Shown one piece after another: positions 1 through 6,060 of a stretch of 6,182 nucleotides of DNA. The stretch lies in contig JAGPHL010000023.1 of NCBI GenBank assembly GCA_018055515.1, positions 1 to 6,182 of the forward strand. The letters run 5' to 3'. The stretch is from Anaerolineae bacterium (GTDB lineage: Bacteria; Chloroflexota; Anaerolineae; B4-G1; SLSP01). Within the stretch, counting starts at the first letter, position 1. Each line of letters opens with the position of its first letter. The position numbers and the translations under genes were made by a program. The notes under the pieces are model-generated. The model worked only from the letters and a program-made list of their open reading frames with translations, ran no database searches and was not told the origin of the DNA.

Positions 1-663
1 TTGGACGCCTGGGACGCCCTCAACGCTGAAATCATCGCCTGCCGGGAGTGCCCGCGCCTTGTCGCCTGGCGCGAGGAAGTTGCGCGCGCCAAACGCCGTG
101 CGTACCGCGATTGGGAGTACTGGGGGCGTCCGGTCCCCGGCTTCGGGGATCGCCATGCCCGCATCGTCATTGTGGGACTGGCGCCGGGGGCGCATGGCTC
201 CAACCGCACCGGGCGCATGTTCACCGGCGACAGCTCCGGCGCGACGCTCTACGGCGCCCTCTACCGCGCAGGTTTCGCCAATCAACCCACGTGGGAGCGC
301 GCGGATGACGGCCTCGTGCTGCGCGACGTCTTCATCACCGCCGTCGGGCGCTGTTCCCCGCCGGCGAACAAACCCACCCGCGAGGAATTGCACGCCTGTC
401 GCCATTTCCTGGAACGCGAGCTGGCGCTGCTTCCCGTGGAAAAGGTGCTTGCGTTGGGCAGGATTGCCTTCGAGGGGCTGCTGGAGCTCTGGCGAGACCA
501 GGGACACGCGATTCCGACGTTGCCCTTCGCCCACGGCGCGCGCTATGTGCTGGGCGATGGGCTGCCGCAGCTGCACGCCTCCTACCATCCCAGCCGTCAG
601 AACACCCAGACCGGCCGGCTGACGTTGGAGATGTTCGACGCCGTCTTTGCCAACCTGGGCTGA
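1..663 (+). CDS. Family 5 uracil-DNA glycosylase (UDGb type), start at window edge
   Basis: This enzyme starts base excision repair in the cytoplasm by cutting uracil, and in studied UDGb enzymes also other deaminated bases, from DNA. The 220-residue protein has the UDGb motif GLAPGAHGSNRTGRMFTGD at residues 59-77 and a second active-site motif HPSRQNTQTG at 196-205. The first motif lacks the polar Asp/Asn after GLAPG that other UDG families use, which points to family 5; Asp77 is probably equivalent to the Asp proposed as catalytic in the Thermus enzyme. Cys14, Cys17, Cys118 and Cys133 match the 4Fe-4S cluster pattern. Length is normal for the family. The TTG at base 1 is a plausible start because the Cys-X2-Cys lies at the usual distance from the N-terminus, but no upstream sequence is visible, so a few residues could be missing. 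Family assignment is firm; exact substrates are inferred. Confidence 0.93.
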   Translation: MDAWDALNAEIIACRECPRLVAWREEVARAKRRAYRDWEYWGRPVPGFGDRHARIVIVGLAPGAHGSNRTGRMFTGDSSGATLYGALYRAGFANQPTWERADDGLVLRDVFITAVGRCSPPANKPTREELHACRHFLERELALLPVEKVLALGRIAFEGLLELWRDQGHAIPTLPFAHGARYVLGDGLPQLHASYHPSRQNTQTGRLTLEMFDAVFANLG

Positions 664-671
664 CACAGGCC

Positions 672-699
672 GACGCCCTTCAGCGCCCGGGCTGGCGTC
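672..699 (+). terminator. Possible terminator after the glycosylase gene
   Basis: GACGCC (672-677) pairs with GGCGTC (694-699), and AGC (682-684) can pair with GCT (691-693), giving an imperfect GC-rich hairpin 9 bases after the glycosylase stop. It is followed by AGGATTTTACA, a short T run only. The position suits an intrinsic terminator, but the interrupted stem and short T tract make this tentative. Confidence 0.4.
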
Positions 700-726
700 A
701 GGATTTTACAGGGCGGAACGCGCCGT

Positions 727-755
727 TTTCCACGCTCGCAATTTTGTGCTATAGT
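727..755 (+). promoter_or_regulatory. Extended -10 promoter for the small membrane protein gene
   Basis: A TATAGT box at 750-755 is preceded by TG at 747-748 (TGC-TATAGT, an extended -10). TTTCCA at 727-732 lies 17 bp upstream as a 4-of-6 match to the sigma70-type -35 box. Transcription would start near 762, about 30 bases before the gene's ATG. This suggests the small gene is expressed separately from the glycosylase gene. Confidence 0.6.
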
Positions 756-777
756 GGAGCTGCTGATTCTGACACAC

Positions 778-785
778 GAAAGGAG
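778..785 (+). promoter_or_regulatory. Ribosome binding site of the small membrane protein
   Basis: GAAAGGAG with 8 bases before the ATG at 794. It fixes the start of the 116-residue protein and argues against the antisense reading of the same region. Confidence 0.75.
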
Positions 786-793
786 CTCGACAC

Positions 794-1144
794 ATGGAAA
801 AACGGTATGGGGTGCTGCGGTTCATCGCTACGTTGTGGAAAGTCCTGGCCTGGGTAGCGCTCGTCGTGGGGATTTTGGGCGCCATCGCCATGCTGGTGGG
901 GGGACTCGCCGGCGGTTTGTTGGATGAGACCACGATGCGCCAGATGGGGCTTCCGCCAAATTTCAGCGGCGCTTTTCTCGGCATCGGCGGTTTCGTGGGA
1001 GTTTTGATTGCCGCGGTGTTGCAATTCTTTGGGCTGTATGCCTTCGGTGAGATCATCTCGGTGTTCCTTTCCATCGAGGAGAACACCCGCGCGACGCGCC
1101 TGTGGATGGAGCGCAGTATGCTCCCGCCGCAGCCGATGATATGA
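794..1144 (+). CDS. Small two-helix membrane protein, unknown function
   Basis: This 116-residue protein is not recognised as a characterised family. It begins with a short basic stretch, then a hydrophobic, Gly-rich segment at about residues 13-42 (a membrane helix, possibly a glycine-zipper-like stretch). A polar loop (43-58, DETTMRQMGLPPNFSG) follows, then a second hydrophobic segment at about 59-85. The tail contains GEIISVFLSIEENTRATR, charged and probably amphipathic. The arrangement, with a GE motif at the end of helix 2 and an (I)EENTR stretch, resembles short bacterial hypothetical membrane proteins, but I cannot name a domain with confidence. AAAGGAG (779-785) sits 8 bases before the ATG, and an extended -10 promoter lies upstream, so the start is well supported. 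It appears monocistronic and ends 77 bp before the convergent purA. Confidence 0.85.
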   Translation: MEKRYGVLRFIATLWKVLAWVALVVGILGAIAMLVGGLAGGLLDETTMRQMGLPPNFSGAFLGIGGFVGVLIAAVLQFFGLYAFGEIISVFLSIEENTRATRLWMERSMLPPQPMI

Positions 1145-1178
1145 ACGTGGCGCTGCCGCACTCTGTGGACACCATGAA

Positions 1179-1205
1179 CCGCCCCCTTCATCACGAAGGG
1201 GGCGG
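1179..1205. terminator. Hairpin terminator between convergent genes
   Basis: An 11-bp perfect stem pairs bases 1179-1189 (CCGCCCCCTTC) with 1195-1205 (GAAGGGGGCGG), with a 5-base loop ATCAC. It lies between the ends of the small membrane protein gene (stop at 1144, plus strand) and purA (stop at 1221, minus strand). On the plus strand it is followed by CTTGCTTTCCT, a moderately U-rich tail; on the minus strand the tail TTCATGG is poor. It is therefore best as a plus-strand terminator and may also block transcripts coming from purA. Confidence 0.75.
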
Positions 1206-1220
1206 CTTGCTTTCCTGGCC

Positions 1221-2504
1221 TCAGGGCAGGATCATGGCCTCGCGCTCGGGGCCGACGCCGATGAAGGTGATGGGCGTCTGCGTCAGTTCCTCGATGCGCG
1301 CGACGTAGGCCCGCGCTTCCGCCGGTAAATCCTCGCGGCGGCGCATCGCGTGCAGATCGGCCTCCCAGCCGGGCAGTTCCTCATAGAGGGGACGCGCGGC
1401 GGCGATGACCTCATGGCCCCATTCGGCGGGGAAGTGCTCCACTCGCTGGCCCTCGATCTCGTAGGCAACGGCGATCTTCAGCGTGGGGAGGCCGCTGAGC
1501 ACGTCGAGCTTCGTGAGCGCGATTTCGGTCAGCCCGTTGACGCGGGCCGCGTAGCGCAAGATCACCGCGTCGAGCCAGCCGCAACGTCGCGGGCGTCCCG
1601 TCGTCACGCCGTACTCGTGGCCGATGTCTCGCAGCCTCTCTCCCGTAGCGTCGAGCAGCTCGGTGGGAAAAGCTCCTGCCCCCACACGGGTGGTATAGGC
1701 CTTGGCGACGCCGATAACGCGGGTGACCTCTTTGGGGCCAAATCCCAGGCCCGTGAGCGCGCCCCCGGCGATGGGCGAGGAGCTGGTCACGAAGGGATAG
1801 GTGCCGCGGTCCAGGTCTAGCAGCGTCCCCTGCGCGCCTTCACACAGCACGGATTTTCCGGCCGCCAGCGCTTCGGCGATCAAGGCGGCCCCGTCTACCA
1901 GATAGGGGGCGAGTTGGGCCGCCGCTTCCTGCAGCCGTTCAACGTGCGTGCCGATGAGCTGCGGTTTGAGGTGATACAGGTTGATCAACCACTCGTTGTG
2001 GGCCATCATCAGCGTGCGTGCCTGCGCGGCAAACGCCTTGGGGTCTCGCATCAGGGCGGCGCGCAATCCCACCCGACGGGCCTTGTCGGCGTAGGTCGGG
2101 CCGATGCCACGGGCCGTCGTGCCGATGGCCTGCTCGCCCAACGCCTGTTCCTGCGCGCCGTCGAGCGCGCGGTGCGTCGGAAGGATCAGATGCGCGCCGG
2201 CGGCGATTTTGAGGCGTTCCGGCGTCACTTCGATGCCCGCTTCGCGCAGCACGGCGAACTCCTCCAGCAAGCGCAGCGGATTGACGACCGTGCCGGCGCC
2301 GATGAGACAGACGGCGTGGGGATTGAGGATGCCGGAAGGCACCAGATGCAGGCCCAGGGTGTGCCCTTCGGCGACGACCGTGTGCCCGGCGTTATCACCG
2401 CCGTTGTAGCGGGCGACCACGTCCGCCCGACTTGCCAGGTCGTCCACGACCCGACCTTTGCCTTCATCGCCCCACTGGGCGCCTACGATAATTGTTGCCG
2501 GCAT
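1221..2504 (-). CDS. purA: Adenylosuccinate synthetase
   Basis: This enzyme joins IMP and aspartate using GTP to give adenylosuccinate, the first committed step from IMP to AMP. The protein is full length (427 residues). Visible signatures are the phosphate-binding loop GDEGKGR at 12-18 with catalytic Asp13, GGDNAGHT at 35-42 with catalytic His41, the IMP-binding stretch around Thr129 (GTTARGIGPTY, 128-138), EGAQGTLLD at 222-230, TTGRPRRCGW at 301-310, the guanine-binding TKLDVLSGL at 331-339, and FIGVGPER near the C-terminus. The last residue of the GKGK loop is Arg18 and residue 37 is Asp; I recall both variants from Chloroflexota sequences. The start is set by a near-perfect Shine-Dalgarno sequence. 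It is the last gene of the minus-strand run, 164 bp after cdd, and a hairpin follows its stop. No separate promoter is evident, so read-through from cdd is inferred. Confidence 0.98.
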   Translation of the reverse strand: MPATIIVGAQWGDEGKGRVVDDLASRADVVARYNGGDNAGHTVVAEGHTLGLHLVPSGILNPHAVCLIGAGTVVNPLRLLEEFAVLREAGIEVTPERLKIAAGAHLILPTHRALDGAQEQALGEQAIGTTARGIGPTYADKARRVGLRAALMRDPKAFAAQARTLMMAHNEWLINLYHLKPQLIGTHVERLQEAAAQLAPYLVDGAALIAEALAAGKSVLCEGAQGTLLDLDRGTYPFVTSSSPIAGGALTGLGFGPKEVTRVIGVAKAYTTRVGAGAFPTELLDATGERLRDIGHEYGVTTGRPRRCGWLDAVILRYAARVNGLTEIALTKLDVLSGLPTLKIAVAYEIEGQRVEHFPAEWGHEVIAAARPLYEELPGWEADLHAMRRREDLPAEARAYVARIEELTQTPITFIGVGPEREAMILP

Positions 2505-2507
2505 ACG

Positions 2508-2517
2508 TCACCTCCTT
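2508..2517 (-). promoter_or_regulatory. Strong Shine-Dalgarno sequence of purA
   Basis: On the minus strand the sequence is AAGGAGGTGA, complementary to the full anti-Shine-Dalgarno end of 16S rRNA, with 6 bases between GGAGG and the ATG (2502-2504). It predicts strong translation initiation independent of the distant upstream cdd stop, and it fixes the purA start. Confidence 0.9.
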
Positions 2518-2534
2518 CGAAAATAGAGATCAGA

Positions 2535-2680
2535 AGGTCAGCAGGTCAGCGAATAAGCGAAAAAGCGAATAAGCGAAAAAGCGAATCACTTACGTGGGCA
2601 CGTTCGCACGTTCGCACCTTCGCACCTTCACACGTGGACACGTGGGCACGCCCGCACCGTTCGCATCTTCACACGTTCAC
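2535..2680. repeat. Degenerate 8-bp tandem repeat array
   Basis: Nearly the whole cdd-purA gap is made of 8-base units. On the plus strand, two AGGTCAGC units (2535-2550) lead into alternating GAATAAGC and GAAAAAGC (2551-2582). After a short break there are units of the form ACGTTCGC, ACCTTCGC, ACCTTCAC, ACGTGGAC and ACGTGGGC (2592-2655), then one 9-base unit (2656-2664) and two more octamers to 2680. The core GCGAA occurs at 2549, 2557, 2565, 2573 and 2581, exactly 8 bases apart. Its complement TTCGC occurs at 2603, 2611 and 2619, also 8 apart, and again at 2660. The last two units run into the 3' end of cdd and include its stop. Function is unknown; replication slippage with divergence is the simplest origin. 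Confidence 0.88.
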
Positions 2681-3103
2681 AGGAGGAGCGCCGGCGCCCT
2701 GCTGCAAATCCACCGCGGAGAAACTTTCGGGCAGCAGCTCTTCCAGGCGATATTCCTGGTAAGTGCCGTCAGGCTTGCCGATGAGGACGGGGGTATCGGG
2801 GTCGGCGAACTCACGCAGGGTTTGACGGCAGGCGCCGCAAGGAGTGCCGCCGTTGGGCGTGACCACTGCCAGCGCGACCACCCGCCGCGCCCCGGCAGCC
2901 ACCGCCGTGACGATCGCCGTTCGTTCGGCGCAGACCCCCAGCGGATAGACGGCATTCTCTACGTTGCTGCCGGTGAAGAGCTGCCCTTCGGCGGTGAGGA
3001 GCGCCGCGCCGACGGCGTAGTGGGAGTAGGGCACGTAGGCGCGCGTCCGGGCCCGGGCGGCTTCACGGATAAGTCGCTCTTGATCCTCTCTGGAAAGTTT
3101 CAT
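2669..3103 (-). CDS. cdd: Cytidine deaminase
   Basis: This enzyme hydrolyses cytidine and deoxycytidine to uridine and deoxyuridine in pyrimidine salvage. At 144 residues it is the short, homotetrameric type. Zinc ligands and the catalytic Glu are visible as CAE at 58-60 (Cys58, Glu60) and PCGAC at 88-92 (Cys89, Cys92). The nucleoside-binding NVEN is at 47-50, and YVPYSHYAVGAAL at 23-35 is the usual N-terminal signature. The ATG overlaps the stop of the upstream CNNM gene as ATGA (3100-3103), and AGGAGGG (3106-3112 on the minus strand) lies inside that gene's end, so translational coupling is likely. A CNNM/CorC gene next to cdd is a familiar arrangement in clusters with ybeY and era. The last codons (Val-Asn-Val-stop) lie in the octamer repeat array, so the extreme C-terminus may be of repeat origin. 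Confidence 0.97.
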   Translation of the reverse strand: MKLSREDQERLIREAARARTRAYVPYSHYAVGAALLTAEGQLFTGSNVENAVYPLGVCAERTAIVTAVAAGARRVVALAVVTPNGGTPCGACRQTLREFADPDTPVLIGKPDGTYQEYRLEELLPESFSAVDLQQGAGAPPVNV

Positions 3104-4425
3104 GTTCCCTCCTGGGCTGTGGTATCTTCTGGACTTGCGGGAATGGCTGCGGCGCGAACTTTGCGGATGCGTCGTCCATCGGTAGCCACGACGCTGAACG
3201 CGACGCCGTTGTAAGTGAGGGTCTCCCCCACAACGGGAATATGTCCCAATTCGTTGTAGACGAAGCCGCCCAGGGAATCCGCCTCATCGAGCGGCAAGGG
3301 GAGATTTAACAATTCCTGGACGTCATCCAGGGGAATACGCGCGTCGAAGAGATAGCTCCCCTCCGCTTCGAGAATCATCTCCGGTTCTTCGTGATCGTAC
3401 TCATCCTGGATTTCGCCGACAATTTCTTCGACCAGGTCTTCCAGGGTGACCAGGCCGGCCACGCCGCCGTATTCATCTACGACGATGGCCAGCTGCACTT
3501 TTTGGGCCTGCATCTCTTTGAGCAGCGTGTCGAGCCGTTTGAATTCCGGGACGAAGTAGGCCGGGCGCAGGATTTCGCGCAGGCCCGGCGGTTGGCGGTG
3601 TGTGACGTAGTAGGGCAGCAGGTCTTTCACGTAAAGGACACCGATGATGTTGTCAATGGTCTCGGCGTAGACGGGGATCCGCGAGTGTCCGCTGGAGACG
3701 ATGACGTCCACAATCTGCTCCGGCGGACTTGTGACTTCCAGCGCCACAATGTCAATCCGCGGCAGCATCACCTCGCGGGTGATCGTGTCATCCAGCCGGA
3801 AGATGGAGTAGATCATGTCGCGCGCTTCTTCCTCGATCAGGCCCTCCTGCTCCCCGGCGGTGACCAGCGACTTGATTTCCTCTTCGGTGATGAACGCCGT
3901 GCGCTGCAAGGGAGTCCCGCCCAACCGGCGGGTTACCCCGTTCGCCAGGGCGAGGGCGGGGAGCGTGAAAGGCCGCAAGACGGCGTGCATGGCGCGGCTG
4001 AGGCTGGCAATTCGCGTGTGCCAGCGAGAGGCGAAGGCGCTGCCGAGCGCTTCGGGAAGCAGGTAGCCCAGGCTCAGGCTGATCCAACCGAGGAATAGCA
4101 CCGCGACGATTCGGCTAACGGGCGTGAGCCACGCGGCGGGGCGTTGGACGAGAGATCCGGCATAGGCCGCGAACGCGGGCGTCAGGGCGCTCATGCCGAG
4201 ATCGAAGTAGAGGCCCGTCGTCAGCAACAGTGGAAAATCGAGCGCGATGCTCAGGCGCGTGATGTCATGACGAGGGGTGAGGGAAGGGCGCTCAGCGGGT
4301 TCGGCGGGGGGAACTTCTTCTAGCTCCCACCGTGAATAGGTGAGGATGGTGCGGGAAAAAACCAGAAAGCCCTGCAGGACGAGCAGCAGGACGGCCCACC
4401 ATCCCTCACCGCTGGAAGATGGCAT
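3100..4425 (-). CDS. CNNM/CorC-type membrane protein with CBS pair
   Basis: This is a hemolysin C/CorC-like protein of 441 residues; family members are linked to magnesium or cobalt transport or resistance, but here the role is inferred. Hydrophobic segments lie at about 9-29, 58-76, 80-95 and 103-125, forming a divergent N-terminal CNNM-like membrane part. The linker FITEEEIKSLVTAGEQEGLI (178-197) and IFRLDDTITREVMLPR (208-223) are typical. A CBS pair follows at about 217-345, with SRIPVYAETIDNIIGVLYVKDL and VVDEYGGVAGLVTLEDLVEEIVGEI as hallmarks. A CorC_HlyC domain occupies about 353-427 (GGFVYNELGHIPVVGE). The reading frame is open further upstream to 4641, but those 72 residues are Arg/Ser-rich, overlap glmU and lack family similarity. 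The ATG at 4423-4425 has AAGGAGG 9 bases before it, so it is chosen. The gene starts 19 bp after glmU and overlaps cdd by 4 bp. Confidence 0.93.
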   Translation of the reverse strand: MPSSSGEGWWAVLLLVLQGFLVFSRTILTYSRWELEEVPPAEPAERPSLTPRHDITRLSIALDFPLLLTTGLYFDLGMSALTPAFAAYAGSLVQRPAAWLTPVSRIVAVLFLGWISLSLGYLLPEALGSAFASRWHTRIASLSRAMHAVLRPFTLPALALANGVTRRLGGTPLQRTAFITEEEIKSLVTAGEQEGLIEEEARDMIYSIFRLDDTITREVMLPRIDIVALEVTSPPEQIVDVIVSSGHSRIPVYAETIDNIIGVLYVKDLLPYYVTHRQPPGLREILRPAYFVPEFKRLDTLLKEMQAQKVQLAIVVDEYGGVAGLVTLEDLVEEIVGEIQDEYDHEEPEMILEAEGSYLFDARIPLDDVQELLNLPLPLDEADSLGGFVYNELGHIPVVGETLTYNGVAFSVVATDGRRIRKVRAAAIPASPEDTTAQEGT

Positions 4426-4434
4426 CAGTGCTAA

Positions 4435-4441
4435 CCTCCTT
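4435..4441 (-). promoter_or_regulatory. Ribosome binding site that decides the CNNM gene start
   Basis: AAGGAGG on the minus strand lies 9 bases before the ATG at 4423-4425 and just after the glmU stop (4445-4447). It supports a 441-residue product over a longer one beginning at 4641 inside glmU. Confidence 0.85.
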
Positions 4442-4444
4442 CGT

Positions 4445-5812
4445 TTATGTTTCTGGCTCTTTCTTCTCGCGGACGCGCGCCGGAACGCCGTAGGCGAGGC
4501 TGTCGGCCGGCACGTCGTGCGTGACGACGGAGCCCGCGCCGGTTTTGGCGCCCGCGCCGATCTCGACCGGCGCGACGAGCAGCGTATCCGACCCGATGAA
4601 GGCGCCTTCGCCGATGTGCGTCGGATGCTTGTGCTGTCCATCGAAGTTGCAGGTGATGGTGCCCGCGCCGATGTTGGCGTCAGCGCCGACGGTCGCGTCG
4701 CCCAGGTAGCTGAAGTGCCCCATCTTGGCGCCGGGCCCCAGCGTGCTGTTCTTCATCTCGCCGAAGTTGCCCATGTGCGCCCCGCGACACAGCCTCGACC
4801 CTTTGCGCAGATGTCCAAAGGGGCCGATGTTGCTCTCTTCCTCCATCACGGCCTCTTCCAGCACCGAGGCGGTGACGCGGCAATGGTCGCCGATGGTGCA
4901 GTCCTCGAGGATGCTGTTGGGGCCGATCTCACAGCCGGCGCCGATGGTGGTCTTGCCCCGCAGATGGGTGTTGGGCAGGATCACGGTGTCGCGCCCAATG
5001 ACGACGGCGCTGTCGAGGTAGCAAGTCTCCGGATCCTGGAAGGTCACGCCCTCCAGCATCCAGTGTTCGTTGATGCGGCGCTGCAAGGTCTTGGCGGCGA
5101 GCGCGAGTTCCACGCGGGTGTTGATCCCTAACACTTCCAGGGGATCTGCAGCGCGCAAGCTCTCGACGGGCAGCCCCTCTGCTACCGCCATGCCGATCAG
5201 GTCGGTGAGGTATTGCTCGCCCTTGCGGGGGCTTGGTCGCAGCTGCGGCAGATGGGTCCACAGGAACCCCGCCTCGAAGGTGTAGATGCCGACATTGAGC
5301 TCGCGGAGGGCGGCGATTTCCGGGGTGGCTTCGGCCTGCTCGACGATGGCCTGAATGCGTCCTCCGGCGTCGCGGACGATGCGCCCAAAGCCTTGCGGGT
5401 CGTCGCGGACGACAGTCATCATGGTGACGGCGGCGCCGCTTGCCAGATGGCGATCCCGCAGCGCACGGAGCGTCTCGACGCGCAGCAGGGGCATATCTCC
5501 GTAGAGCACCAACACGTTGGCGGCGCGGCCTTCGAGGAGGGCGCGGGTCTGCATCACGGCGTGACCTGTGCCGAGGCGGTCGGCCTGCACCACTAACCGG
5601 GCGCGTTCGCCGACCCACGCGCCGATTTCGGCCTCGGTTTCCGGACCGACGACGAGAAGCGGTGTGGCCTCGGTCAGCGCGCTCGCGAGTTCCAGGGAAT
5701 ATTCCAGGAGCGGCTTGCCGGCCAGGGGATGGAGCACTTTGGGAACGGCAGACTTGAAGCGGGTGCTCAAGCCCGCCGCCAGGATCACAACGGCAAGGGA
5801 GTCAGAGGTCAT
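4445..5812 (-). CDS. glmU: Bifunctional GlmU: GlcN-1-P acetyltransferase / GlcNAc-1-P uridyltransferase
   Basis: GlmU makes UDP-GlcNAc for peptidoglycan and other glycans by acetylating glucosamine-1-phosphate and then transferring UMP. The protein is 455 residues, the usual length. The uridyltransferase domain occupies about 1-235, with LAAGLSTRFKSAVPKVLH at 11-28 (Arg18, Lys25), Q76, GTGHA at 81-85, the metal ligand Asp106 in YGDMPLL, Glu158, Asn173 and Asn231. A linker helix (about 235-257) leads to a left-handed beta helix of hexapeptide repeats (about 258-440). Acetyltransferase residues include His366 in KMGHFSYLGD, Lys354 and the TCNFDG turn at 387-392 (Phe where Tyr is common). The ribosome binding site is weak (GAAAGAG). 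The gene heads a four-gene minus-strand run and is preceded by a long structured leader; its ATG overlaps the stop of a possible 83-codon leader ORF. Confidence 0.98.
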   Translation of the reverse strand: MTSDSLAVVILAAGLSTRFKSAVPKVLHPLAGKPLLEYSLELASALTEATPLLVVGPETEAEIGAWVGERARLVVQADRLGTGHAVMQTRALLEGRAANVLVLYGDMPLLRVETLRALRDRHLASGAAVTMMTVVRDDPQGFGRIVRDAGGRIQAIVEQAEATPEIAALRELNVGIYTFEAGFLWTHLPQLRPSPRKGEQYLTDLIGMAVAEGLPVESLRAADPLEVLGINTRVELALAAKTLQRRINEHWMLEGVTFQDPETCYLDSAVVIGRDTVILPNTHLRGKTTIGAGCEIGPNSILEDCTIGDHCRVTASVLEEAVMEEESNIGPFGHLRKGSRLCRGAHMGNFGEMKNSTLGPGAKMGHFSYLGDATVGADANIGAGTITCNFDGQHKHPTHIGEGAFIGSDTLLVAPVEIGAGAKTGAGSVVTHDVPADSLAYGVPARVREKKEPET

Positions 5813-6060
5813 TGCAGCAGCTCTTTCTTCGAGAATGGCTCGCGGCGACTGCCGGAGGGAGGCCGAGAGATGCCCGATCTCGCCCGGACGGAAGAATGGG
5901 CGCGCGGCAGGTTCCGACCGGGAATCCTTCTTGAGGAGCGCCGCGCTGGAACCGGGCCTGTCTGGGGCATCACGCGGGGAGAGCGAAACAAAATAAGACC
6001 TTCCTGCCAGCGACGGCTGGCGTCTTCCGGTCTTGTGGGAGGTGTGGGTGACTCGCTCAT
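5809..6060 (-). CDS. Questionable 83-residue ORF in the glmU leader
   Basis: An ATG at 6058-6060 opens an 83-codon frame that ends in TGA at 5809-5811, overlapping the glmU ATG as ATGA. GAGGTT lies 14 bases before the start, close to the predicted transcription start, so initiation would be weak. The product is rich in Arg, Pro and Ser, has no predicted membrane segment and no family I recognise. Its third-codon positions look less GC-biased than the neighbouring genes. The stop overlap would allow coupling to glmU, whose own ribosome binding site is poor. It could equally be a chance frame through a structured RNA leader. An in-frame TGA lies three codons upstream, so it cannot be longer. 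Confidence 0.25.
   Translation of the reverse strand: MSESPTPPTRPEDASRRWQEGLILFRSPRVMPQTGPVPARRSSRRIPGRNLPRAHSSVRARSGISRPPSGSRREPFSKKELLQ

Noticed and set aside
706..1194. Minus-strand open frame opposite the small membrane protein
   Set aside because: The plus-strand gene has a promoter, ribosome binding site and plausible membrane helices, while this frame has none of these.
2535..2680. CRISPR-like array
   Set aside because: Units are contiguous 8-mers with no unique spacers and no long conserved repeat.
1914..2762. Long plus-strand open frame opposite purA
   Set aside because: It is antisense to the well-conserved purA, crosses the octamer array, and has an unspecific Arg/Gly/Ala-rich product with no recognisable domain.
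2594..3214. Plus-strand open frame opposite cdd and the array
   Set aside because: Its start lies in low-complexity repeats and the rest mirrors cdd and the CNNM 3' end; no motif supports it.
4426..4641. N-terminal extension of the CNNM protein starting at 4641
   Set aside because: The 72 extra residues are Arg/Ser-rich, overlap the conserved glmU C-terminal coding region, and have no family similarity; the ATG at 4425 has a strong ribosome binding site.
5890..5960. T-box riboswitch core in the glmU leader
   Set aside because: GGTCGGAACC followed by TGCCGCG looks superficially similar, but the conserved GGGUGG-ACCGCG core and other T-box elements are missing, and glmU is not a typical T-box target.
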